Source: Phycisphaerales bacterium (GTDB taxonomy: Bacteria > Planctomycetota > Phycisphaerae > Phycisphaerales > SM1A02). From it: a stretch of 64,000 nt of DNA. Shown piece after piece: positions 10,921 through 17,957 of the stretch. How positions within the stretch are numbered: the first letter of the stretch is position 1; the number at the start of each line of letters is the position of its first letter. Location: positions 1 to 64,000 of the forward strand of contig JAQWMQ010000008.1 in assembly GCA_029246705.1 (NCBI GenBank), given 5' to 3'. The notes beneath the pieces were generated by a model. That model was not told where the DNA came from and did not search any database. It saw only the letters and a program-made list of their open reading frames with translations. The translations under genes and the position numbers were made by a program.

Positions 10921-10937
10921 CGAGTGATGTTCACTCG
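10921..10937. repeat. Short inverted repeat CGAGTGA-tgt-TCACTCG
   Basis: Perfect 7-base arms around a 3-base loop just after htrA. It could extend the terminator region or be a protein-binding site. There is no T-run after it. Confidence 0.4.
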
Positions 10938-10941
10938 AGCG

Positions 10942-10977
10942 GGCTACGGTGGCCGCCCCTCCGCCGTAGCCTTTCCT
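10942..10977 (+). terminator. Rho-independent terminator after htrA
   Basis: GGCTACGGTGG pairs with CCGCCGTAGCC (one G-U) around an 8-base loop, then CTTTCCTCC follows. It lies 40 bases after the htrA stop. Confidence 0.6.
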
Positions 10978-11016
10978 CCGAGTGCCGAGGGAGCGGTTAC
11001 CCGCGGCAATCAAGAA

Positions 11017-11048
11017 ACAGCCCGATCCACGACCTGGATCGGGCTGTT
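11017..11048. terminator. Strong hairpin before the ebo operon, possibly bidirectional
   Basis: ACAGCCCGATCC and GGATCGGGCTGT form a perfect 12-base stem with a 7-base loop, preceded by an A-rich run and followed by TTCG. It isolates htrA from the ebo operon. It sits directly upstream of a TACCCT box, so an attenuating role cannot be excluded. Confidence 0.6.
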
Positions 11049-11052
11049 CGCC

Positions 11053-11058
11053 TACCCT
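11053..11058 (+). promoter_or_regulatory. Possible -10 box of the ebo operon
   Basis: TACCCT immediately after the 12-base hairpin. It is the same hexamer seen in front of several leaderless genes here, but with about 28 bases to the ATG at 11087. Confidence 0.45.
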
Positions 11059-11086
11059 GTAGGGAACCCCACCAGTGCAACACCAC

Positions 11087-12274
11087 ATGACCAAACGCTC
11101 CAACCCACCAACCCCATCATCCGGGGGGTCGTCGAACCCCCAGACCAAGGCCCCCTTCCAGGTGTCATGGACTCATCGGTTGATGTTCACTCGTGGTGCT
11201 CTGGCGACGGAGAACACGATTCTCAGGGATTCCATCATCGGGGAGGACCAGCACGCGGGTGACCGTGGACTGATCGTGGTCACCGATGACGGGGTGACCC
11301 GGGAAAACCCACGCTTTCTCGAACAGTTGAAGAACTACTTCGATGAGCATGACCGACTCCCCGAGCTCAGGGACGTGGTGCACGCCACCGGTGGCGAAGT
11401 CTGCAAGAACGACAGCAGTCTCGTCGACTCGGTCCTGCAGTCCATCGACAGGAATCGGATATGCCGCAAGTCGACGGTGCTGGTGGTCGGCGGCGGCGCG
11501 GTGCTTGATGCCGCCGGCTACGCCGCTTCGACCGCACACCGAGGCGTCAGGCTGATCAGGATGCCCAGCACGGTCCTGGCTCAATGTGATTCGGGTGTCG
11601 GAGTCAAGAACGGCATCAACCAGTTCAACAAGAAGAACTTCATCGGGACCTTCGCACCCCCGGTCGCCGTGGTCTGTGACACGAATCTTCTTTCGACCCT
11701 GTCCGACCGGGACTGGAGGGGTGGTTTCAGTGAAGCGGTGAAGATCGGAATGCTGAAGGATCGATCCCTCTTCGAACTGATGGAACAGGAATCGGAACGG
11801 CTCATCGCCCGGTCCGATGAACCGGCACATGAGATCATCGCCCGTTCGGCGGAACTGCACCTTCGCCACATCACCGACGGAGGCGACCCCTTCGAACTCA
11901 AGGAAGCCCGCCCCCTGGACTTCGGGCACTGGTCCGCGCACAAGCTCGAACAGATGACCGACTTCGAACTTCGACACGGAGAAGCCGTCTCGATCGGACT
12001 CGCACTGGACATGGTCTATTCGGACCTGATGGGCATTTCCGAAAAGGGACTGGCAGAGAGAACGCTTCGACTGCTCGACGCCCTCGGCCTGCCGATCGTC
12101 GATCAAGCCATGAAACGCGTGGAAGAGCTCATGGTCGGGTTGGAGGAGTTCAGGGAGCACCTGGGTGGGAAACTGACCATCACCCTGGTCGAGAGCCTCG
12201 AACACCAGCGAGACGTCCACGAAATCGACCATTCCGCGATGCGGGATTCGATCTCCATGCTGCTCGAGCGATAA
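11087..12274 (+). CDS. eboD: EboD, 3-dehydroquinate-synthase-like sugar phosphate cyclase
   Basis: First gene of the ebo operon, 395 residues. The fold is that of dehydroquinate synthase: the NAD-binding VVGGGAVLDAAGY near residue 138, the active-site segment MPSTVLAQCDSGVGVKNGIN near 160, GGFSEAVKIGMLKD near 213, and metal-ligand candidates His in HWSAHKLE near 285 and LRHGEAVSIGL near 298. The N-terminal FQVSWTHRLMFTRG matches the usual EboD entry into the fold. It differs from a true AroB, and the neighbours (EboB, E, C, F) define it. Natural substrate unknown. Start taken as ATG 11087; GTG 11075 is also in frame. It is followed by 71 bases with a second -10-like element. Confidence 0.87.
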   Translation: MTKRSNPPTPSSGGSSNPQTKAPFQVSWTHRLMFTRGALATENTILRDSIIGEDQHAGDRGLIVVTDDGVTRENPRFLEQLKNYFDEHDRLPELRDVVHATGGEVCKNDSSLVDSVLQSIDRNRICRKSTVLVVGGGAVLDAAGYAASTAHRGVRLIRMPSTVLAQCDSGVGVKNGINQFNKKNFIGTFAPPVAVVCDTNLLSTLSDRDWRGGFSEAVKIGMLKDRSLFELMEQESERLIARSDEPAHEIIARSAELHLRHITDGGDPFELKEARPLDFGHWSAHKLEQMTDFELRHGEAVSIGLALDMVYSDLMGISEKGLAERTLRLLDALGLPIVDQAMKRVEELMVGLEEFREHLGGKLTITLVESLEHQRDVHEIDHSAMRDSISMLLER

Positions 12275-12330
12275 TCCGCTTGAACGCAGCACCTCGTCGT
12301 CTGACCCGTGGTCGAGGGATGTCGCCGTGC

Positions 12331-12336
12331 TAGACT
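12331..12336 (+). promoter_or_regulatory. Possible internal -10 box of the ebo operon
   Basis: TAGACT nine bases before the ATG at 12346, with no ribosome site between, so the small gene and those after it may have their own start. Confidence 0.4.
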
Positions 12337-12345
12337 TGGTGAGAC

Positions 12346-12651
12346 ATGAACGAAGCCAACTGCCCCATGGACCGCGATGCGGTCATAGCCCGGTACTTCC
12401 TCGAACATCGGGCGAAGCTGATCGATCTTGCCGCCTTCCTCGACCGGATCGACCGTGCCGGTGGTGATGGAGCGGTCGTCGACGATTTCAGGATCGTTGC
12501 GATGCGCAAGGCGATCGAGGAACTGCTGAAGCATCAGGACGGTCGAGCGCGGAGGATCCAGGAGATCTTCAGCGATCATTCGACCGATCCGATCGCCGAA
12601 GCCCCGATGAAGGGTGCACTCGGCGCGTTCAACCCGGACGAGAGCACCTGA
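12346..12651 (+). CDS. Small unknown protein inside the ebo operon
   Basis: A 101-residue, Asp/Arg-rich, predicted all-helical soluble protein with the core [18 protein letters not shown] followed by [19 protein letters not shown]. No signal peptide or membrane segment. It lies between eboD and eboB, where other ebo clusters may have the much larger EboA; I see no resemblance to EboA that I could defend. It ends 22 bases before eboB. Its position and strand strongly suggest co-transcription with the ebo genes. Function unknown. Confidence 0.75.
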   Translation: MNEANCPMDRDAVIARYFLEHRAKLIDLAAFLDRIDRAGGDGAVVDDFRIVAMRKAIEELLKHQDGRARRIQEIFSDHSTDPIAEAPMKGALGAFNPDEST

Positions 12652-12673
12652 CCCAGAGCGAAACGGACCCAAC

Positions 12674-13477
12674 GTGTACATCGACCCCCACGTTCACATG
12701 GTCAGCAGGACCACCGATGACTACCAGAGAATGGCCCTTGCCGGCTGTGTCGCGATCACCGAACCCGCCTTCTGGGCGGGCTACGACCGCTCGAGCGCCC
12801 AGGGATTCTTCGACTACTTCCGCACCCTGACCGACTACGAACCGAAACGAGCGGAACAGTACGGGATCGCCCACCACACCTGGCTCTGCATCAACCCGAA
12901 GGAAGCGGAGGACCTGGGCCTGGCCCGGGAGGTCCTCCAGATCATTCCCGACTTCCTCGAGAAGCCGAGCGTCCTGGGGATCGGTGAGATCGGCCTGAAC
13001 AAGAACTCCCGGAACGAACTGATGATCTTCGAGGAGCATGTCGACCTCGCGAAGCGGCACGACCAGATGATCCTGATCCACACTCCCCACCTCGAGGACA
13101 AGCTCAAGGGGACGAAGCTGATCCTCGATGCACTCGAGAACGCGGATGTCGACCCCGGCAAGGTGCTGGTCGACCACGTCGAGGAACACACCGTGGAGCT
13201 GGTGCTGGATCGCGGGTTCTGGGCGGGCATGACCCTCTACCCCGACACCAAGTGCACCCCGCAGCGCGCCGCGGACATCTTCGAGATCTACGGGCAGGAG
13301 CGGATCTGGATCAACAGCGCAGGAGACTGGGGGCCGAGTGACCCACTGGCCGTTCCCAAGTGCCAGCAGGAACTGCGCGCCCGCGGTCACTTCGAGGACA
13401 TGATCCGCAAGGTGTCCTACGACAACCCATTCAACTTCCTCTCCCAAAGCGGGAAGTTCCGCACCTCCATCGGATAG
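12674..13477 (+). CDS. eboB: EboB, TatD-family metal-dependent hydrolase
   Basis: A 267-residue TIM-barrel hydrolase of the TatD/amidohydrolase superfamily. The GTG at 12674 puts the metal-binding YIDPHVHM at the very N-terminus, as the family requires. Other ligand motifs are GEIGLNKN near residue 110 (Glu), HTPHLED near 136, DHVEEHT near 167 and [11 protein letters not shown] near 215 (Asp). TatD relatives act on nucleic acids or other phosphodiesters or amides, but the substrate of EboB is unknown. There is no signal peptide. It lies 22 bases after the small gene and 13 bases before eboE. Confidence 0.86.
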   Translation: MYIDPHVHMVSRTTDDYQRMALAGCVAITEPAFWAGYDRSSAQGFFDYFRTLTDYEPKRAEQYGIAHHTWLCINPKEAEDLGLAREVLQIIPDFLEKPSVLGIGEIGLNKNSRNELMIFEEHVDLAKRHDQMILIHTPHLEDKLKGTKLILDALENADVDPGKVLVDHVEEHTVELVLDRGFWAGMTLYPDTKCTPQRAADIFEIYGQERIWINSAGDWGPSDPLAVPKCQQELRARGHFEDMIRKVSYDNPFNFLSQSGKFRTSIG

Positions 13478-13490
13478 GAGCGGCTTGCCC

Positions 13491-14624
13491 ATGCAGGACC
13501 AGGCACTCCAGGTCGGCTACTGCACCAACGTGCACGCGGGGAACTCGCTCGAGGAGACGCTGCAGAATCTCGAGCGACACGCCGTTGCGGTCGCTCGCTC
13601 CCTCGGGAACGGTCGGCTGGGCATCGGGCTCTGGCTGCCCGAGAGCACGGCACGGGAAGTCATCGAAAACGAAGGTGCGAGACGACTCCGGGACCGACTG
13701 GACTCGATGGGCCTGCACGTCTTCACGCTGAACGGATTCCCCCAGGGGAACTTCCACGCCGAAGTGGTCAAGCATGCCGTATACGTTCCGCAATGGAACA
13801 CGGCGGAACGTTTCGAGTACACCATGCACCTGGCCGGGATCCTCGCGGACCTCCTTCCGGACGACCTGCATGAAGGTTCGATCTCCACCCTCCCCCTCGG
13901 CTGGCGCGCGGGCTTCAAGGGACTCGATGAATCGGTGAACCGGTTGATCGCCACCGCGGAGGGACTGGAACGGCTCGAGGACCGGACCGGGAAACTGATC
14001 CACGTGGACCTCGAACCGGAACCAGGCTGCGTGCTGGACACCGCCGATGACGTGATCGAACTGTTCGACCGACTTCCGGAACGCACCCGTCGACACCTCC
14101 GGGTATGCCACGACGTCTGTCACTCCGCGGTCATGTTCGAACCACAGCGGGCGGCGATCGAGGCGTATCGCTCGGCAGGTATCTCCGTCGGCAAGATCCA
14201 GGTCTCCGCCTGCCCGGAACTCGATTTCGACGGACTCGACGAAGACCAGCGGACCGAGGCGATGGCGCAGCTTCGATCGTTCGTCGAACCCAAGTACCTG
14301 CACCAGACGGTGGTCAGGACCGCTGAAGGCGAAACCAGCTTCCATCAGGATCTTCCGGAGGCCCTCGAGACGCACGGACCGACGGGCCGATGGCGCGTTC
14401 ACTTCCACGTTCCGGTCTTCGCACGGTCCCTCGGTCTGATCGGCACCACGCAGGGCGAGATCGGCGCCTGCTTCGAGGCATTCGAAGAAGACCTGCCCAT
14501 GCTGGAAGTCGAGACCTACGCCTGGGGCGTGCTGCCGGAAGGCCTGTTCCGGGAGGACCTCGCCGAAGGCATCGCCGAGGAACTCCGCTTCACGCGCACG
14601 CTGCTCGAAGAGGATCCGGGATGA
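13491..14624 (+). CDS. eboE: EboE, TIM-barrel isomerase/epimerase-like protein
   Basis: A 377-residue protein of the xylose isomerase/AP-endonuclease-2 TIM-barrel type, named EboE in ebo clusters and proposed to handle a metabolite for export. Barrel features include YCTNVHAGNSLEET at the start, GLHVFTLNGFPQGNFH near 80, VDLEPEPGCVLDT near 170 (acidic metal ligands), CHDVCHSAVMFE near 206 (His/Asp pair) and HFHVPVF near 305. AGGAG lies 10 bases before the ATG at 13491; a TTG at 13485 is an alternative start. Its stop overlaps the eboC ATG in ATGA, which implies translational coupling. Confidence 0.87.
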   Translation: MQDQALQVGYCTNVHAGNSLEETLQNLERHAVAVARSLGNGRLGIGLWLPESTAREVIENEGARRLRDRLDSMGLHVFTLNGFPQGNFHAEVVKHAVYVPQWNTAERFEYTMHLAGILADLLPDDLHEGSISTLPLGWRAGFKGLDESVNRLIATAEGLERLEDRTGKLIHVDLEPEPGCVLDTADDVIELFDRLPERTRRHLRVCHDVCHSAVMFEPQRAAIEAYRSAGISVGKIQVSACPELDFDGLDEDQRTEAMAQLRSFVEPKYLHQTVVRTAEGETSFHQDLPEALETHGPTGRWRVHFHVPVFARSLGLIGTTQGEIGACFEAFEEDLPMLEVETYAWGVLPEGLFREDLAEGIAEELRFTRTLLEEDPG

Positions 14625-15793
14625 CGCCGGAAACGAGAGCCTGGCTCGAGATTACGCGCGTGTCCAACCTCCCCACCGTGCTTGGCGGGGTGCTGGTCTC
14701 GGTCGCAGCGACGGGCGTGTTGCAATGGCAGTTTCGCGATTGGGCCTTGATGGGCTGGTGGTCACCGCAACTCGCGATGCTGGCCGCGATCGCCTGCTTC
14801 TACATGGCGGGCTTCATTCTCAACGATGTGTTCGATCGGAGGATCGACCGCGAGGAGCGCCCGGGGAGACCGATCCCATCGGGTCGAATCATGGTCGGGA
14901 CTGCCGTCAAGGTCGCCGTCATCATGATCCTGGCGGGGCTGCTGCTGGTGGGCTTCGTTGCGGCGCATCTCGGCGAAATGGACGTCCCCTTCTCGCCGGC
15001 GGGAATCGCGGCAGCGGTCCTGCTCGTCATCCTCATCGTTCTCTACAACCGGCTCCACCTCACCGGGAGCTGGACGGTCTTCCTGATGGGTGGGTGCAGG
15101 GCGATGGTGTACGTCACGTGCATCATGGCGATGATCGGCTACGCGCACCAGTCCACGGCATGGCAGCGATACATCTCCTTCAACGCAATGGTCTACTGGC
15201 CGTTGCTTCCGTTCATCATCGGGATCTTCCTCTACGTCTCGGGGTTCAGTCGGATCGCTCGAGGCGAGGTGCCGGCTGAAGGGGAAGAACGCTTCTGCCA
15301 GCAGTGCGGATACCCCTGTCCGACCGGTTCGGCCAACTGCACGGAATGCGGCATCGAAATCGACCCGCAGCAACTGGAGCGTTCCAGCAGCCCACCCCTG
15401 AAAAGAGGGCTCGAGAACCTGTGCCTGGCAAGCACCTTCATACCCTCCGGCCTGCTGCTCGGACTGGGCTGTTACTGGTTCGGCGAGAACCTCTACTTCG
15501 CCCGACTGGTCACGAGCGAGGAATTCTGGAAGTACTTCTCACCACAATTGATCCAGATCCTCACAAGCGGCATCATTTCCCTGTTCTCGATCGGATGGCT
15601 GGTCATCGCGACCAGGCGCTATCGATCCGATCGGACCAGACCGACTCGTTCGATCCTCATGTGGATCGCGGCGATCCCGTTGATGGATGCGAACCTCTCG
15701 GTGTACCTGCAGTTACCCTTGTGGATATCGCTGGCATGTCTCGGCCTCTTCTTCCTCACCGTGTGGGGACACCGACGGATCACGGGAACCTGA
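14621..15793 (+). CDS. eboC: EboC, UbiA-family membrane prenyltransferase with inserted zinc ribbon
   Basis: A 390-residue integral membrane protein of the UbiA superfamily. The first Asp-rich motif is intact at residues 68-76 (NDVFDRRIDREERPGRP), and helices around it have UbiA spacing. A later segment (FLMGGCRAMVY) matches the EboC branch rather than the second DxxxD of UbiA. Between membrane helices, residues 226-243 form a CxxC-x10-CxxC knuckle (CQQCGY and CTECGI), so the protein is about 90 residues longer than the roughly 300 I expect for EboC. At least eight hydrophobic helices are visible. It is fused by ATGA overlap to eboE and lies six bases before eboF. Confidence 0.85.
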   Translation: MTPETRAWLEITRVSNLPTVLGGVLVSVAATGVLQWQFRDWALMGWWSPQLAMLAAIACFYMAGFILNDVFDRRIDREERPGRPIPSGRIMVGTAVKVAVIMILAGLLLVGFVAAHLGEMDVPFSPAGIAAAVLLVILIVLYNRLHLTGSWTVFLMGGCRAMVYVTCIMAMIGYAHQSTAWQRYISFNAMVYWPLLPFIIGIFLYVSGFSRIARGEVPAEGEERFCQQCGYPCPTGSANCTECGIEIDPQQLERSSSPPLKRGLENLCLASTFIPSGLLLGLGCYWFGENLYFARLVTSEEFWKYFSPQLIQILTSGIISLFSIGWLVIATRRYRSDRTRPTRSILMWIAAIPLMDANLSVYLQLPLWISLACLGLFFLTVWGHRRITGT

Positions 15794-15799
15794 AGCACC

Positions 15800-17158
15800 A
15801 TGAATCGAGTCGCCGTTCTCAATGTCGTGGCACTCTCCCCGAACCTGATCGGGGAACACACCCCGGCGATCGCCGCCCTCGCCGAACGATCCGGCGGAGT
15901 GCGGACGATGACGACCACGACGCCCGCCGTGACCACCACGGTGCAGACCTCGATGCTCACCGGAGCCACGGTCTCCGAACACGGCATCGTCGCCAACGGC
16001 TGGTACGACCGCACCGAGGGACAGGTCAAGTTCTGGAAGCAGAGCAACCGACTGGTCGAGGCGGAACCGGTCTGGAAGACCGCGCGTCAACGCGACCCCG
16101 GGTTCACCTGCGCGAACATCTGCTGGTGGTACGCGATGAACTCCGATGTCGATGTCTACGTGACCCCCCGGCCGATCTACCGTGCGAACGGGCGCAAGGT
16201 CCCCGACTGCCTGACCCGACCGGGTGAACTCCGGGATCAACTGCAGGCAAAGCACGGCACCTTCCCCCTCTTCAAGTTCTGGGGCCCCGGAGCGTCGATC
16301 GAATCGACACGCTGGATCGTCGACGCCGCGCTCGACGTCGAGGAAGCAAGCAAGCCGACCCTGGAACTGGTCTACCTCCCCCACCTGGACTACGGGCTGC
16401 AGAAACTCGGTCCGGATCATCCCGAGATCCCCCGGCATCTCCGCGAAGTCGATGCCGAAGTCGCACGACTGCTGGAGCGATTCGACCGGGAAGGCGTCAA
16501 GGTGATCCTGGTCAGTGAATACGGCATCGAACCGGTTCGCCGAGGTGTCGCTCTCAACCGGATGCTGCGGCAGGAAGGCTTGCTGGCGCTGCGGGAGGAA
16601 CTCGGACGGGAGATGCTGGTTCCCGATGAATGCCGGGCGTTCGCACTGGCCGACCACCAGATCGCCCACGTCTACGTGCAGCAGGACCAGGACACGAACC
16701 GGGTGAGGCGATTGATCGAAGCGGTCGATGGCGTCCAGGAGGTCCTGGGACGCGAGCAGATCGAAGCTGCCGGTTTGCGGCACGCCCGGAGTGGTGACCT
16801 GATCGCGATCAGCGATGCCGACAGCTGGTTCACCTACGACTGGTGGCTCCACCCGGATCGAGCGCCCGACTATGCCCGCACCGTCGACATCCACAACAAG
16901 CCGGGCTACGACCCACGAGAGCTTTTCATGGGGAGCAAGCTGCGTGCTGCCTGGAAACTGCTTCTGATGAAGGCTGGAATCAGGACCACCCTCGACGTGA
17001 TCCCCCTTGATGACACCCTGGTGAAGGGATCACACGGCCGTGAGAACCCTGCATCAGGGTTTGAAGCGGTCCTGATCACCGAAGCTCGACCACGGGAACA
17101 TGGCCCGGTTCCCTGCACTTCGGTGCGGGACCTGATCCTCTCCGCAGTCTTTGATTGA
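15800..17158 (+). CDS. eboF: EboF, alkaline-phosphatase-superfamily phosphodiesterase/pyrophosphatase
   Basis: A 452-residue protein of the nucleotide pyrophosphatase/phosphodiesterase branch. The nucleophile Thr lies in TTTPAVTTTVQTSMLTG near residue 40, then SEHGIVANGWYDR, FWKQSNR and LVYLPHLDYGLQKLGPDHP near 190-210 (Asp and His ligands), LVSEYGIEPV near 236 and GSHGREN near 412. These motifs and their order are those of EboF. The first motif reads VLNVVALSP, with no Asp where classical members have a metal ligand. No signal peptide. Last gene of the operon, six bases after eboC. Reaction and substrate unknown. Confidence 0.86.
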   Translation: MNRVAVLNVVALSPNLIGEHTPAIAALAERSGGVRTMTTTTPAVTTTVQTSMLTGATVSEHGIVANGWYDRTEGQVKFWKQSNRLVEAEPVWKTARQRDPGFTCANICWWYAMNSDVDVYVTPRPIYRANGRKVPDCLTRPGELRDQLQAKHGTFPLFKFWGPGASIESTRWIVDAALDVEEASKPTLELVYLPHLDYGLQKLGPDHPEIPRHLREVDAEVARLLERFDREGVKVILVSEYGIEPVRRGVALNRMLRQEGLLALREELGREMLVPDECRAFALADHQIAHVYVQQDQDTNRVRRLIEAVDGVQEVLGREQIEAAGLRHARSGDLIAISDADSWFTYDWWLHPDRAPDYARTVDIHNKPGYDPRELFMGSKLRAAWKLLLMKAGIRTTLDVIPLDDTLVKGSHGRENPASGFEAVLITEARPREHGPVPCTSVRDLILSAVFD

Positions 17159-17182
17159 ATCACTTGCGGGGAGCGAGGACGT

Positions 17183-17188
17183 TACCCT
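17183..17188 (+). promoter_or_regulatory. -10 box, leaderless type
   Basis: TACCCT six bases upstream of the ATG at 17195, with no ribosome site between. Confidence 0.5.
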
Positions 17189-17194
17189 GATCCC

Positions 17195-17938
17195 ATGCGC
17201 GTGATTCTCGCCATCAGCGGACTGATGATTCTCCTCGGCGGAGTCCTTTTCGCGATCGATGTCGGCAGGTCGGATCAGATCAAGAACGACGGATTCACCG
17301 AAGAACCCGGCCTCGTGATGAACGAGGTTGGCGAGGTTGGCGAGGTTGGTGCGGTAGGCGAAGTTTCGGAGCGCCCTGCCGAGCGTGCACCTTCCGAAGC
17401 ACCGATCGGGGAAGCACCAACCGAGGAGCCCCCGGAGGAGACCGAACCTGAAACTCCGACCAGGCGAAACCTCGTGGAGCGACTGGACGGACGTTCAATT
17501 CGACTTGATGCCCGGTTCATACTGACGGGAAACGGAACCGAAAGGGATCCCTACACCATCAGCTGGGAACTCCTGGCGAGTGCGCGCGATTCGATCGATG
17601 CCGCCAAGGGACAGCTGGAACCACCTCCGTACATCGAGCTCCTCGACGGTGCCTGGGTGCGGATCGACGGCTACTATTCCACCCCGCTGGTGAACGAGGA
17701 GGTGAGCGAGGTTCTCCTCACCCTGAATCGCTGGGACGGCTGCTGCATAGGCCTGCCGCCAACCCCGTTTGATTGCGTGGAAACCAACCTGAGCAAACCG
17801 ATCAACATGCGCAACAAGCACCTGGTTCGCTTCGGGACCGTCACAGGCCGCATGGCTATCCAACCATTTGCGATTGGGAACTGGTTGATGGGGCTCTATC
17901 GACTGGACAATGCGACATTAGACATGGGATCGATGTGA
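17195..17938 (+). CDS. Secreted or membrane-anchored DUF3299-like protein
   Basis: A 247-residue protein with an N-terminal hydrophobic anchor or signal (ILAISGLMILLGGVLFAI), then a low-complexity Glu/Val/Gly/Pro linker (residues 45-90) made partly of 9-base direct repeats. The C-terminal half contains WVRIDGYYSTPL, followed by an LLTLNRWDGCCIGLPPTP segment. That pattern resembles DUF3299 lipoprotein domains, in which a Cys precedes a Pro-Pro pair. Function unknown. It has its own leaderless-type promoter, and the next gene starts 20 bases after its stop, so the two may form an operon of exported proteins. Confidence 0.72.
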   Translation: MRVILAISGLMILLGGVLFAIDVGRSDQIKNDGFTEEPGLVMNEVGEVGEVGAVGEVSERPAERAPSEAPIGEAPTEEPPEETEPETPTRRNLVERLDGRSIRLDARFILTGNGTERDPYTISWELLASARDSIDAAKGQLEPPPYIELLDGAWVRIDGYYSTPLVNEEVSEVLLTLNRWDGCCIGLPPTPFDCVETNLSKPINMRNKHLVRFGTVTGRMAIQPFAIGNWLMGLYRLDNATLDMGSM

Positions 17939-17957
17939 ACAACGGAGTTCGAAAACC

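Noticed and set aside
13431-16894. Long minus-strand frames opposite eboE and eboF (13431-14408, 15713-16894)
   Set aside because: Same antisense effect; the plus-strand genes match known families.
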